Below the pieces are notes generated by a model. The model did no database searches. It saw nothing but the letters and a program-made list of their open reading frames with translations, and was not told where the DNA came from. 64,000 nt of DNA from Lactobacillus equicursoris DSM 19284 = JCM 14600 = CIP 110162. Its GTDB lineage: Bacteria; Bacillota; Bacilli; Lactobacillales; Lactobacillaceae. Shown here piece after piece: positions 9,434 through 18,514 of this stretch. A program made the translations under genes and the position numbers. Location of the stretch: positions 1-64,000 of the forward strand of contig NZ_AZDU01000002.1 in the NCBI RefSeq assembly GCF_001434815.1, in the 5' to 3' direction. Position 1 is the first letter of the stretch, and every line of letters starts with the position of its first letter.

Positions 9434-12400
9434 TTAGTCTTGGTCATTTTGATCCATTCTATAGACCGCATCGCGGAGCTTCTTCATAAAGACTGGCGCA
9501 AGATGCCACAGCATGGTTTCCGGATCGATATCCCCTTGGTCAAAGTAATCTGTCAATATCAAGTAGGCGATATCGTGTTTTTCATCGTCTCTAACAGGAA
9601 CAATCAGCAGATTTTCTAACTGGTAGCTATCCAAAAAGCTGAGGCGCTGATCAATCTCTGGATAGGCCTTCATGAACTCATGTAGATCCTTGACCCGCAA
9701 AACGCCTTCTTGATCCAAGATCTTTTGGAACGGTTCAAATAATTGCAAGTTAACCCTTTGCAAATCAGCTTTAAAGGGTTTGTCCTTGGCCCATTCATAG
9801 TTAATAGTCATGGTCGTCTGGTCAATTTCAATCAAGGCCGCATGGCTGGCTCTGGTAACTTCACCAAGTTCTTTAAGAGCCTTCTGGATGGCATTAAAGT
9901 ACTGGTGATCGTCAAGGAGGTAAGACCGTACAGCAAAGTATTCTTCTGAAGTCGACGCAACCCTTCTTAGCTGACGGTCATCACCGCGATTAGCAGTAAA
10001 GACCGTTACCACGCAGTCAGGCAAAGCTGCCGCTTTAGTATAGTAGTTGACCCAGGCGCGCATCCCCCGGTCATAGCATTGGCCCTGAACGCTGCGGCCT
10101 TTAATGGCCTGACCGCTAGTTGCTAGCCAGTCCGGATATCCCGTCAGTATTTCGCGGTAACGCCGGCCCAGGAGTTCATCCTTGTTGGCCCCATATAGTT
10201 CCAGATAGCATTCATTGACAAAAATCAAGATGCCATCCACAACCTGGTCGCCCCGGGCATTAAAGACTGGCTTATAGATGATCATTGGGAGCGGCAGGTC
10301 CAGGTACTCATCAAAGGAATCAAAGGAGATTTTTTGTTCACTTTGACTACGGTATAAGGCCAAGTTGACGGCTTCAATGCCGTTTTCGGCTTCTGAGCCA
10401 AGCGCTAGGCCAAAGAGGGGCTTGAGGTCACAAGAGATTCCCGCCACCTCATGAATATTTCTCAGTTCATTTACCACGTCTTTGCTTTCAGCCAGTATTT
10501 CTTGTTTGCCTAGCAAGTTGCTGATTACGACAAAGGAAGCATCTTTAATCCGGCCAATGATGGAGCTGGTCCCCATCTCATTCTTGATGGCCTTGGCGCA
10601 TTGGTCAATCAGCTGGCTGGTAAAGCGCTGACCATTTGCCATTTTCAGCTGGTCAAAGTTGCTGATTTCAATCCAGCAGGCAACATAGTCTTGTCCGTTC
10701 TTCTTATAGGCATCGTCATATTTGATGATTTCTGGAACCAAGCTGTTCGAGTTTAAAACATTGGCCATATTGTCAACTAGCGGCTGACTTTTGGCTGGCA
10801 ACTTCTTTTCTCTTTGCAGATTTTCCGTTTCAAAGTAGCCAACCAGACCAACCACCTTGCCATTGTCAAAAATCGGGAACTTCGACGCATGGATGGGCTG
10901 AATTACCCCATCAAAGACCATGGTGGTCTTGGCATTGATAATTGCCCGGCCTTCTTCTAGGACCATCAGCTCGTCTTCTCTAAAAGGCTTATTGCTGACG
11001 TGCCAGCCAATCTGGTCATCAGTCTTGCCAATGATCTCACTGGCACTCTTAAAGCCGTAAAAGTCCAGAAAAGCCTGGCTGACCCCAACAAAGCGGCGCT
11101 GAGTATCCTTCCAGAATAACTTGATATTGCTTTCATCAAGCAGGGTTTGCCAAACCCTGCTTTGAGCATTGCCAAAGGAGGAATCAAACCCCCGCTGCTG
11201 GCCCTTAAGGATGTTCTTCATCAAGTCTTCACGCTGATATTCTTCAGCATTGGTGTCGATCTTGACCAAAAGCATGATCTGGTTTTCTTTGACCTTGATG
11301 ATGGTGTAGTCGGTCCAGACATAGTTTTCAACGCTGGTTTGCGTTCTCAAACTGACCGTGAACCAGTTTTTATCTTGTTGTTTAAAAATGTCACTCAAAG
11401 CCTGATAATCAAGCAGATTTCGCCACTTGGACAAGTCATCGTGCATGATGCAGCGCAGACCATAGTCAACGGAAAAGTCCCGAATGCCGTGAATAGTTAA
11501 GCCGCCCTTTTCCCCTGGCAGGTCACTGGTTAAGACCTTCCATTCGTCTTGAGCATAATCCAGCAGGTAAATGCGATTGTAAATTGGCAAAATATTCTTT
11601 AAAGAGGTATCGAGATTAAGCTCTCTTTCCTCAAGCTCGCTCACCATCCCATCAACCATCATTAAGAGCAGGCAATTATTGCGGCCTTCAGCCACCGGTT
11701 TAAAGGAAATTTGGTAGTAGTGGTTGCCGTAGACAAAGGTCTTAGAAACCTTTTGGTGGGAGTAAATTGCTCTTTCAGCCAATTTCAAGAAGCGCTCGCT
11801 TTGGACAAAATCATCCCCAAGCTTATTTTGCTTGAAGAAGTCTTGGAGACTCTTATTCGCAAAAAGCGACCGGCAGTCAGTCCCGTCGTAGGAATAGATG
11901 GCTAGCGGCTGGGCCACCATCACGTCGATCTTGCCCGCACGGTTGTACATGCGGGCTTCTTCCTCATTTTCAAAAGGGAGCTTTTTAAAAATCAAGTTCG
12001 GCTCCAGCTCCTTATAAGGCAAAGGCTTGCTGTAGTAAAAGCCCTGGATCCGCTCGCAACCGCAGTCGCTCAAAAAATCAAGCTGTTGCTTGGTCTCGAC
12101 CCCTTCACACAGGGTGTGGATGCCTAAAGACTTGGCCATGGAGATAGCTTTAGACACGATTTTCTTCGAGCGCTCATTAAAGTTGCGCATGAAGTTCATG
12201 TCAATCTTGATCTCATTAAACTTAAAGTCCTTTAAGGCATTCAAAGATGAATAGCCGCTCCCGAAGTCATCCATCCAAACCTTAAAGCCGAGCTTTTGGA
12301 AGCGGTCGATCGCTTGGACGATTTCTTCCCGGCTACGCATGACAGCTGTTTCCGTGATTTCGATTGGAAGCAGGTCATGGCCTAAATGATGGCTGTCGAC

Positions 12401-13570
12401 GATTTTGGCTACTTCGGCCACTGGGTCGATGCTGGTAAAGTCTGAGCGAGAAATATTGACGGAAACCGGCACAATCGCCTGCCCTTTGTCAAAGCGCTCA
12501 TTCATCATTTCGGTGACTTTTCTAACCACGTACAAGTCCAGCTTGTGAGATAAGTTGGCTTCTTCTAAAACCGGGATAAAGACGCCAGGTGAAATAAAGC
12601 CATACTGTGGGTCAATCCAGCGGCTTAAGGCTTCCAGGTTGCAGACCTTTCGGCTCAAGGTGCGGACAACCGGCTGGTAGTAAACCTGGATCCAGCCCTT
12701 TTCTAAGGCCTCGTCTAAGTGGCTTAACAGGTATTCCTGCATCTGGAACTTCCTGCTCATCCGGTCATCGTAGTAGACAACTCCAGATTCATTAGGATTG
12801 TCCAGACTTTCGCCGGCAATCCGTGCTTGGTTCAGCGCCGCGGTAAAGTCGTCTTGACCGTAGACAAACTTTCTGACCCCAATCCGGACTTCCCGCCGGG
12901 TCTTGATCTGGTCAGCCAGTTTTTTCAGCTGCTCTTCCAGGCCTTCAACCGAGCCAAAGGCATAAAAGCGATCTTCAACCGCTCTAGTAGAGGCAAATTC
13001 ACCAAAGCAGTCTTTAATGGTTTGGCCAACAAAGTGCAGCAAGTCATCGCCTTTTTGGTAGCCAAACTTGTTGTTATATTCCTTCATCCCCACCAGGTCA
13101 AAGGAAATGAGGCAGACCTGCTGGCCAGCCTTGGCTAGTTCCTTGATTTGACTTAGGGCAACTTCTTTAAAGGAATGCAGGTCCAGAAGGCCAGTAACCC
13201 GGTCTTTTTGCAGGGAAAATGGCCGCAAGTAAAAAAGCTGGACCTTCTCTTCGCCAACTTCCGCTTCTTTAACTGTCAGGTTCAGCAGCTTCTTCTTGCC
13301 AGCCTGGTCAGTCAAAAGCAGCTTACAGAGATTGACACTACCCTTCTCTTTCAACTGATCGGCAACTTTCTTGGCTAGGCTCTGCCAAAAGTTAGACTGA
13401 AGGTAATTAGCCAGTTCTTGGTCATCCTGGCATGACAATAATTCAAGCAGCTTGTGATTGGCATAGACAAGTTCTAAGTGATCAGCCCCAATTTTGGCAG
13501 CCATAAATGGTTCATAGACAAAAAAAAACAGCATCTTGGTTTCTTGATTAATCTTCTTTTCATCCCTCAT
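9434..13570 (-). CDS. Multidomain PAS/GGDEF-like/EAL/PAS/GAF protein, likely c-di-GMP phosphodiesterase
   Basis: Very large (1378 residues) signalling protein, apparently cytoplasmic with no membrane segments. Order: degenerate PAS (about 13-115), GGDEF-like domain (about 123-268) whose signature reads VEDRF, EAL domain (about 280-525), a PAS-like stretch (about 550-770), PAS (about 800-915), second GGDEF-like domain (about 960-1090) reading KDASF, PAS (about 1090-1195) and a C-terminal GAF-like domain (about 1220-1360). The EAL domain keeps EAL (313-315), VNIS, EITET, DDFGSGYSS, IKID, EGVET and QGFYYSKP, so hydrolysis of c-di-GMP is likely; neither GGDEF should synthesise it. Start is ATG 13570, with GGAG seven bases upstream. 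No cyclase is encoded in the window. Confidence 0.9.
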   Translation of the reverse strand: MRDEKKINQETKMLFFFVYEPFMAAKIGADHLELVYANHKLLELLSCQDDQELANYLQSNFWQSLAKKVADQLKEKGSVNLCKLLLTDQAGKKKLLNLTVKEAEVGEEKVQLFYLRPFSLQKDRVTGLLDLHSFKEVALSQIKELAKAGQQVCLISFDLVGMKEYNNKFGYQKGDDLLHFVGQTIKDCFGEFASTRAVEDRFYAFGSVEGLEEQLKKLADQIKTRREVRIGVRKFVYGQDDFTAALNQARIAGESLDNPNESGVVYYDDRMSRKFQMQEYLLSHLDEALEKGWIQVYYQPVVRTLSRKVCNLEALSRWIDPQYGFISPGVFIPVLEEANLSHKLDLYVVRKVTEMMNERFDKGQAIVPVSVNISRSDFTSIDPVAEVAKIVDSHHLGHDLLPIEITETAVMRSREEIVQAIDRFQKLGFKVWMDDFGSGYSSLNALKDFKFNEIKIDMNFMRNFNERSKKIVSKAISMAKSLGIHTLCEGVETKQQLDFLSDCGCERIQGFYYSKPLPYKELEPNLIFKKLPFENEEEARMYNRAGKIDVMVAQPLAIYSYDGTDCRSLFANKSLQDFFKQNKLGDDFVQSERFLKLAERAIYSHQKVSKTFVYGNHYYQISFKPVAEGRNNCLLLMMVDGMVSELEERELNLDTSLKNILPIYNRIYLLDYAQDEWKVLTSDLPGEKGGLTIHGIRDFSVDYGLRCIMHDDLSKWRNLLDYQALSDIFKQQDKNWFTVSLRTQTSVENYVWTDYTIIKVKENQIMLLVKIDTNAEEYQREDLMKNILKGQQRGFDSSFGNAQSRVWQTLLDESNIKLFWKDTQRRFVGVSQAFLDFYGFKSASEIIGKTDDQIGWHVSNKPFREDELMVLEEGRAIINAKTTMVFDGVIQPIHASKFPIFDNGKVVGLVGYFETENLQREKKLPAKSQPLVDNMANVLNSNSLVPEIIKYDDAYKKNGQDYVACWIEISNFDQLKMANGQRFTSQLIDQCAKAIKNEMGTSSIIGRIKDASFVVISNLLGKQEILAESKDVVNELRNIHEVAGISCDLKPLFGLALGSEAENGIEAVNLALYRSQSEQKISFDSFDEYLDLPLPMIIYKPVFNARGDQVVDGILIFVNECYLELYGANKDELLGRRYREILTGYPDWLATSGQAIKGRSVQGQCYDRGMRAWVNYYTKAAALPDCVVTVFTANRGDDRQLRRVASTSEEYFAVRSYLLDDHQYFNAIQKALKELGEVTRASHAALIEIDQTTMTINYEWAKDKPFKADLQRVNLQLFEPFQKILDQEGVLRVKDLHEFMKAYPEIDQRLSFLDSYQLENLLIVPVRDDEKHDIAYLILTDYFDQGDIDPETMLWHLAPVFMKKLRDAVYRMDQNDQD

Positions 13571-13639
13571 GCTCAATCTCCGCTTTCTAACTTTGTAAAG
13601 CTTAATTTTAAAGCTATTCTTTCATTATTTTAGCATAAA

Positions 13640-13674
13640 AGCAATAGGATCACCTACTTTTCCGGTGATCCTAT
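13640..13674 (-). terminator. Terminator of the ABC exporter operon
   Basis: Perfect 11-bp stem (13644-13654 with 13664-13674) followed on the minus strand by TGCTTTT. Lies after the second exporter gene and before the EAL-domain gene. Confidence 0.75.
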
Positions 13675-13697
13675 CAGAAAATATTAAGTTAGCGCTT

Positions 13698-15479
13698 TTA
13701 AGCCAATTTAGCAAACTGACTGTTGTAAAGCTTGTAGTAAAAGCCTTTTTTAGCGAGCAAGTCTTCGTGCTGGCCCCGTTCAATAATCTGGCCATCCTTC
13801 ATCACCAAGATTAAGTCACTATTGACGATTGTCGATAAGCGGTGAGCAACCACAAAGCTGGTCCGCCCCTCCATCAGCTTGTCAAATGCTTTCTGGATCA
13901 GCATTTCAGTTCTGGTGTCGATCGAACTAGTGGCTTCATCCAAAATCAGCATTGGCGGCTTAACCAGCATGACCCGGGTAATGCAGAGGAGCTGCTTTTG
14001 CCCGGCACTTAGGCTATCAGCCAAGAGCTCAGTATCAAGGCCCTGAGACAAGCGCTTGATAAAGTCCCAGCTGTGAGCTTCTTTGGCAGCTTCGATAATC
14101 TCTTCATCAGTGGCGTCTTCCTTCCCAAAGGCAATGTTGTCTCTGACCGTGCCTTCTTCCAGCCAGGTGTCTTGCAAAACCATGCCGAATTTTTCCCGGA
14201 GAGACGAGCGGTTGACGCTGTATATGCTCTGATCATCGATCAGGATGTCGCCATCTTGGGCATCATAAAAGCGCATCAAGAGGTTGATTGTGGTCGTCTT
14301 GCCGCAGCCGGTTGGCCCCACCAAGGCAATCCGCATCCCCTTTTTGGCAGTCAAGTAAAAGTCGCGGATTAATGGCTTGTCAGGCGTATAGGAAAAGTCA
14401 ACATGGTCTAAGCGTACTGTTCCAGCTCCTAAAGTTAGACCTGGCTTCTCTTCCTTGCCAGTCAAGCTGACGGCATCGATTTCCGGCTCTTGCTCAATCA
14501 GTTCAAAGACCCGGCTGGCACAAGCTGCCGCATTTTGCAATTCGGTTACGACGGAACTGATGTCGTTAAAAGGCTTCATGTACTGGTTGGCATAGTTTAA
14601 AAGTGCACTAAGCCCCCCCACGGTCAGGCGCCCACTGATGATAGCCAAGGCCCCGGCTAAGGCCACCAAGGCATAGATCAAGGAGTTGATAAAACGGGTG
14701 GCTGGGTTAGTCAAACTAGAGAAGAAGGTGGCTTTTTGGCTGTATTCTTGCAGCTGCTCATTGATCTTAGCAAAACGCTTTGAAGCCCGGCCTTCATAGC
14801 CAAAAGCTTTAACCACCTTGACCCCGCCGACCATTTCTTCGATTAAGGCCGTTTGAACGCCCCGGGTTTGGCTTTGCAGACGAAACATCTGATAAGAATG
14901 CCCAGCAATAAAATGGGCTACTACAAAACTAAGCGGCGTCAGTAAAATCACTAATAAGGTGATCAAGACGGACTTTGAGAACATGAAGACCAAGGTGGCA
15001 AAGATGGTCACACCCCCGGTAAAAAGCTGAGAAAAGCCTAACAGCAAACCATCTGACAATTGATCGGTGTCGGCAATGATCCGGGAAACAATATCCCCGC
15101 TTGAATGGCTATCAAGGTAGGACAAAGGCAGGACCTGGATTTGCCGAATAGCCCGCTGGCGGATGTCTTGGATGGTTTGGTAGATCAACTTATTGTTGAT
15201 CAAGCCCATGACCCAAGAAGCTGCCGCTGACAAGGCGATCAAAACGGCAATCTGGCCTAAGTAGCCAGTGATTTTGCCAAAGTCTACCCTGCCGGGACCA
15301 ACAATCTGGTCAATGGCATTCCCAAAGACGATCGGCACGTACAGCTGGAGCAAGACGGACACGCCAGCCAAGAGGATACTGAAAAAGAGGAGCAGACGGT
15401 AGCGGCTGATGAACTTCAAGACCTTGCCAATAGCCTGCCAGCTTTGGGCATTGCTTTGTTGCTTCTTTTTATTTGCCAT
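13698..15479 (-). CDS. Heterodimeric ABC exporter, catalytically competent subunit
   Basis: A 593-residue half-transporter: six membrane segments in residues 25-330, then a nucleotide-binding domain with Walker A GPTGCGKT, Q-loop VLQDTW, signature LSAGQ, Walker B MLILDEATSSID with its catalytic Glu, and switch AHRLST. The signature Gly-to-Ala change matches the pattern of LmrCD/BmrCD-type heterodimers, in which the degenerate ATP site pairs this signature with the partner's altered Walker B. Its ATG overlaps the stop of the upstream partner (TAATG), implying coupled translation. Drug, lipid or peptide substrate cannot be told. Confidence 0.93.
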   Translation of the reverse strand: MANKKKQQSNAQSWQAIGKVLKFISRYRLLLFFSILLAGVSVLLQLYVPIVFGNAIDQIVGPGRVDFGKITGYLGQIAVLIALSAAASWVMGLINNKLIYQTIQDIRQRAIRQIQVLPLSYLDSHSSGDIVSRIIADTDQLSDGLLLGFSQLFTGGVTIFATLVFMFSKSVLITLLVILLTPLSFVVAHFIAGHSYQMFRLQSQTRGVQTALIEEMVGGVKVVKAFGYEGRASKRFAKINEQLQEYSQKATFFSSLTNPATRFINSLIYALVALAGALAIISGRLTVGGLSALLNYANQYMKPFNDISSVVTELQNAAACASRVFELIEQEPEIDAVSLTGKEEKPGLTLGAGTVRLDHVDFSYTPDKPLIRDFYLTAKKGMRIALVGPTGCGKTTTINLLMRFYDAQDGDILIDDQSIYSVNRSSLREKFGMVLQDTWLEEGTVRDNIAFGKEDATDEEIIEAAKEAHSWDFIKRLSQGLDTELLADSLSAGQKQLLCITRVMLVKPPMLILDEATSSIDTRTEMLIQKAFDKLMEGRTSFVVAHRLSTIVNSDLILVMKDGQIIERGQHEDLLAKKGFYYKLYNSQFAKLA

Positions 15480-17203
15480 TATTCACCCTCCTTTTCTTTA
15501 GGAAACTGTGAGTAGTAGATTTCTTGGTAAACTGGATTATTCTTCAAGAGTTCGGCGTGCGTCCCCCGTCCAGCCAACTTTCCATCATCTAAAACCAGGA
15601 TCTGGTCTGCCTGCATGACTGAGCTGGCTCTTTGCGAAACCAGTATGGTCGTTGGCTTAGGATCTAGCTTGGCCAGGCTCTGGCGCAGCTTGGCAGAAGT
15701 GGCTAAGTCTAAGGCGCTGTCGCTGTCATCTAACAGCAGGATGCCGGCTTTTTTGACTAAAGCCCGAGCAATGGTCAAGCGCTGCTTTTGCCCGCCGGAC
15801 AGGTTCCGTCCTTCTTGTTCCAGCTCAAAGTCAAGGCCGCCTTTTTTACTGGATACAAAGTCAGCAGCTTGCGCCACCTTTAAGGCTTCCCACAAGTCAG
15901 CGTCGCTAGCCTGGCTGCTGGCGTATTTCAGATTGTCTCTGATCGTTCCCTTAAAGAGCTGGGCTTTCTGCGGCACCAGGGCAAATTGGGCAAGCAGGTC
16001 TTCTTTGCTGTAATCTTGAACCTTTCTTCCGCCTAATAATAGGTTGCCGCTGGTCACGTCATAAAAGCGGGTCAAGAGGCTAATCAAGCTAGTCTTCCCG
16101 CTCCCGGTCCCGCCGATGATGCCCACGGTTTCTCCAGGCTTAACAGAAAAAGAAATCTGACTAATACTTGGCCCACCAGCACCGGGATAAGTGAAGCTGA
16201 CGTTTTCTACCTTAATTGACTTGTCTTGAGGCTTAGCACCACTTTCTGGGTAGGTCAAATCGTTTTCCGTAGCCAGCACCTGGCCAACCCGGTCCCCGCA
16301 GGCCCAGGCCCGGTTAATGGTGATGATCAAGCTGGCTAATTTGATCAGTTCCACGATCATTTGGGCCAGGTAGTTGTAAAGAGCCACCACCTGCCCTTGA
16401 GCCATCTGGCCTTGGTTAACCTCTTGGCCGCCAAACCAGATCAAGGCAATCATAGCCAGGTTGATCATGACGTAGGTAATCGGGTTTAAGGCAACCGACA
16501 GACGACCGACAAACTCGTTCAGCGTGGTCATGGCCGTCAGCTTGGCATCAAACTTGGCAACTTCGCTCTTTTCCTTGCGAAAGGCCCGGATTACCCGGAC
16601 ACCAGTCAAGTTTTCGCTGGTTAGGCGGGTAATTTCGTCAAGGCTTTTTTGTACCTTTCGGTATAAGGGGATGCTGACCAGCATGATGCCAAAAGCGACC
16701 AGTGCCAAAAGCGGCACGGCCACCAAAAAAATCAAGGCTGCTTTGACATTGATCAAAAAGGCGGCGATCATGGAGCCAAAAACGATAAAGGGGCTCCGCA
16801 AGAGCAAACGCAGTGCCATGTTGCAGCCGGTCTGCACTTGGTTGATGTCGCTGGTCAAGCGGGTAATTAAGGAACTTGGCGATAGCTGGTCAATTTTGGC
16901 AAAGCTGAGGCTTTCAACCTTGTCAAAAGTGGCCTGTCTAAGCTTGGTCGCCATCCCCACGCTGGCTTTGGCCGCAAACCACTGGGCCGTGATGCTGGCC
17001 GCAATTCCCAAGAAGGCCAGTAAAAATAACAAGCCTACTTGACCAAAGATGTATGGCTGGTTATGGGTCTTAATCCCCTGGTCGATGATCCGGGCGACGA
17101 CAATCGGCACAAATAAGTCAAATAAAGCTTCCAAAAGCTTAAAAAGTGGTGCCAATATGCTTTCTTTGCGATAGTCGCTTAAGTACTTAAAAACATATCT
17201 CAT
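15479..17203 (-). CDS. Heterodimeric ABC exporter, degenerate-site subunit
   Basis: A 574-residue half-transporter with six membrane segments (about 5-310) and a nucleotide-binding domain: Walker A GGTGSGKT, Q-loop LVPQKAQLF, canonical LSGGQKQR, but Walker B ends LLLDDSDSALD (Asp for the catalytic Glu) and the switch reads VSQRASS (Gln for His). This is the usual non-hydrolysing partner. Start is ATG 17203 because AGAGAGG lies seven bases upstream; an in-frame GTG at 17236 lies at the predicted transcription start. First gene of the pair and divergent from a LysR regulator that may control it. Confidence 0.93.
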   Translation of the reverse strand: MRYVFKYLSDYRKESILAPLFKLLEALFDLFVPIVVARIIDQGIKTHNQPYIFGQVGLLFLLAFLGIAASITAQWFAAKASVGMATKLRQATFDKVESLSFAKIDQLSPSSLITRLTSDINQVQTGCNMALRLLLRSPFIVFGSMIAAFLINVKAALIFLVAVPLLALVAFGIMLVSIPLYRKVQKSLDEITRLTSENLTGVRVIRAFRKEKSEVAKFDAKLTAMTTLNEFVGRLSVALNPITYVMINLAMIALIWFGGQEVNQGQMAQGQVVALYNYLAQMIVELIKLASLIITINRAWACGDRVGQVLATENDLTYPESGAKPQDKSIKVENVSFTYPGAGGPSISQISFSVKPGETVGIIGGTGSGKTSLISLLTRFYDVTSGNLLLGGRKVQDYSKEDLLAQFALVPQKAQLFKGTIRDNLKYASSQASDADLWEALKVAQAADFVSSKKGGLDFELEQEGRNLSGGQKQRLTIARALVKKAGILLLDDSDSALDLATSAKLRQSLAKLDPKPTTILVSQRASSVMQADQILVLDDGKLAGRGTHAELLKNNPVYQEIYYSQFPKEKEGE

Positions 17204-17242
17204 TAATAAACCTCTCTTCGTCAGTTTGTGCTTCACAATTCT

Positions 17243-17272
17243 ATCATATTTTTGCCTAAGTAATTACATCAA
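17243..17272 (-). promoter_or_regulatory. Predicted promoter of ABC exporter operon
   Basis: On the minus strand TTGATG (17272-17267), 18 bases, then TATGAT (17248-17243). The expected start falls near 17236, 33 bases before the chosen ATG. Confidence 0.5.
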
Positions 17273-17364
17273 TTAATCAAATTATAAAAATAGATAAAAT
17301 TTTCCAGCAAATGGGGAATTTTGCTTGCATTTTAGCCAATTTCGCAATAAAGTTTAGTCATAGT

Positions 17365-17503
17365 ATCAATTCTAAATCTTGCTCTTGAATAATTCTTTCC
17401 GTTAGTTCAGGTTAACAACAGCGGTGCAAGTCCGGAATCTCTATTTTTGGATAGATTTAATCAATTTTTTAATAACAGGTGTTTTTTTTTAGTTAGAATT
17501 GAT
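17365..17503. other. Long inverted repeat in exporter/LysR gap
   Basis: In the roughly 380-base gap between the divergent genes, ATCAATTCTAA at 17365-17375 is perfectly complementary to TTAGAATTGAT at 17493-17503. Between them lie TTCCG/CGGAA pairing arms around GGTGCAAGTCC and a run of ten T. It could be a pair of LysR sites or a stem closing an RNA. No gene is visible. Confidence 0.4.
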
Positions 17504-17584
17504 TTATGATTATATCAGAACTGTTTGTTCACTTTGCATGTTGATAAAACATTTCAATCTTTTTAGAATGAGGAGCTCACTACC

Positions 17585-18481
17585 TTGAGAATCGAACACT
17601 TAGAAATTTTTGTCAGCGCTGCTGAAACGCAGAGCTTCACAAAAACTGCTCAGAACATGAACATGTCTCAGCCAGCCGTTTCTTTGGCAATTTCATCAAT
17701 TGAAAAGCAGCTTGGCTACCAATTGTTTAGCAGATCCCGCCGCAGAATGTTGCTGACCTCAGCAGGCCGTTCTTTATATAGCAGCATCAAGAACGGTTTA
17801 AACGACTACCGCACCGCCGTTACTAAGGCTAAGCGCATTGCCCTGTCAGAAGGGCAAGTCACCATCAGAATCGGCTTAAGCGGCAACTTAGCTGAACAAA
17901 TTATTTTGCCGCGCCTAGTTCGGGAATACCGGGCAACGCACGAAAATGTCAACATTGAATTCTACGTTGACGACAACGGTACTCTTTTTGACAAGCTGTT
18001 TACCCATGAACTGGACCTGGTTTTGTCAACGCCGGAAGCCATGCCAAAGTACCCAATCTTCAACACCAACAATGTAGCAAAGCTCAAGTGGTGCGTATTG
18101 GTGCCAACTGACTCACCACTGGCTGAAAAGGACGAAATGACGGATGAGGACTTAAACGGCAGCGACCTAGTCTTCTTAGACCTCAGCTGTTCATCACCGC
18201 TCATTACCTTGATGCAGGACAAGGTTGAACAAAAGTGCAAAGACAGCCGAATCTTCTTTGCCAACAATGTCGTTGCCCAAGCCATGATGGTCATGGCCCA
18301 CCAAGGCATCGCCATTCAGCCATACGTTGGCAAGCTGTCTAATGACAACTTTGCCGACTTAAAGAGAATTCCGTTCATTACCGAATTGTCTTCAAATGTC
18401 AGCTTCATTACCGCTCAAGACAGCGACAACCAAAACATCGTTGACCTCCTGAGCTGGATGAAGGGGCAAGATTTAATCTAA
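17585..18481 (+). CDS. LysR-family transcriptional regulator
   Basis: 298 residues: N-terminal winged helix-turn-helix (MRIEHLEIFVSAAETQSF, then AQNMNMSQPAVSLAISSIEKQLG) and a periplasmic-binding-like effector domain (about 90-295). The start is TTG, preceded by AGGAG nine bases away. Divergent transcription from the ABC exporter is the classical arrangement for a LysR gene and its target, so it may sense the exporter's substrate; that is inference. Ends at a bidirectional terminator. Confidence 0.92.
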   Translation: MRIEHLEIFVSAAETQSFTKTAQNMNMSQPAVSLAISSIEKQLGYQLFSRSRRRMLLTSAGRSLYSSIKNGLNDYRTAVTKAKRIALSEGQVTIRIGLSGNLAEQIILPRLVREYRATHENVNIEFYVDDNGTLFDKLFTHELDLVLSTPEAMPKYPIFNTNNVAKLKWCVLVPTDSPLAEKDEMTDEDLNGSDLVFLDLSCSSPLITLMQDKVEQKCKDSRIFFANNVVAQAMMVMAHQGIAIQPYVGKLSNDNFADLKRIPFITELSSNVSFITAQDSDNQNIVDLLSWMKGQDLI

Positions 18482-18488
18482 TAAATAT

Positions 18489-18514
18489 AAAAAGCAGCCA
18501 CATGGCTGCTTTTT
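18489..18514. terminator. Bidirectional terminator
   Basis: Perfect 12-bp stem AAAAAGCAGCCA/TGGCTGCTTTTT with a CA loop and T tracts on both sides, between the LysR gene and a converging hypothetical gene. Confidence 0.9.

Noticed and set aside
17204-17236. N-terminal extension of the ABC exporter subunit from GTG 17236
   Set aside because: It begins at the predicted transcription start, and AGAGAGG fits ATG 17203.
17420-17450. Cobalamin riboswitch suggested by GGTGCAAGTCCGG
   Set aside because: The other conserved cobalamin blocks (GCCACTG-type and CCCGCxACTGT-type) are absent and neither flanking gene is related to cobalamin.
17567-17587. Six-codon frame ATGAGGAGCTCA... just before the LysR start
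   Set aside because: It has no ribosome site of its own; its AGGAG is the Shine-Dalgarno of the TTG start of the LysR gene.
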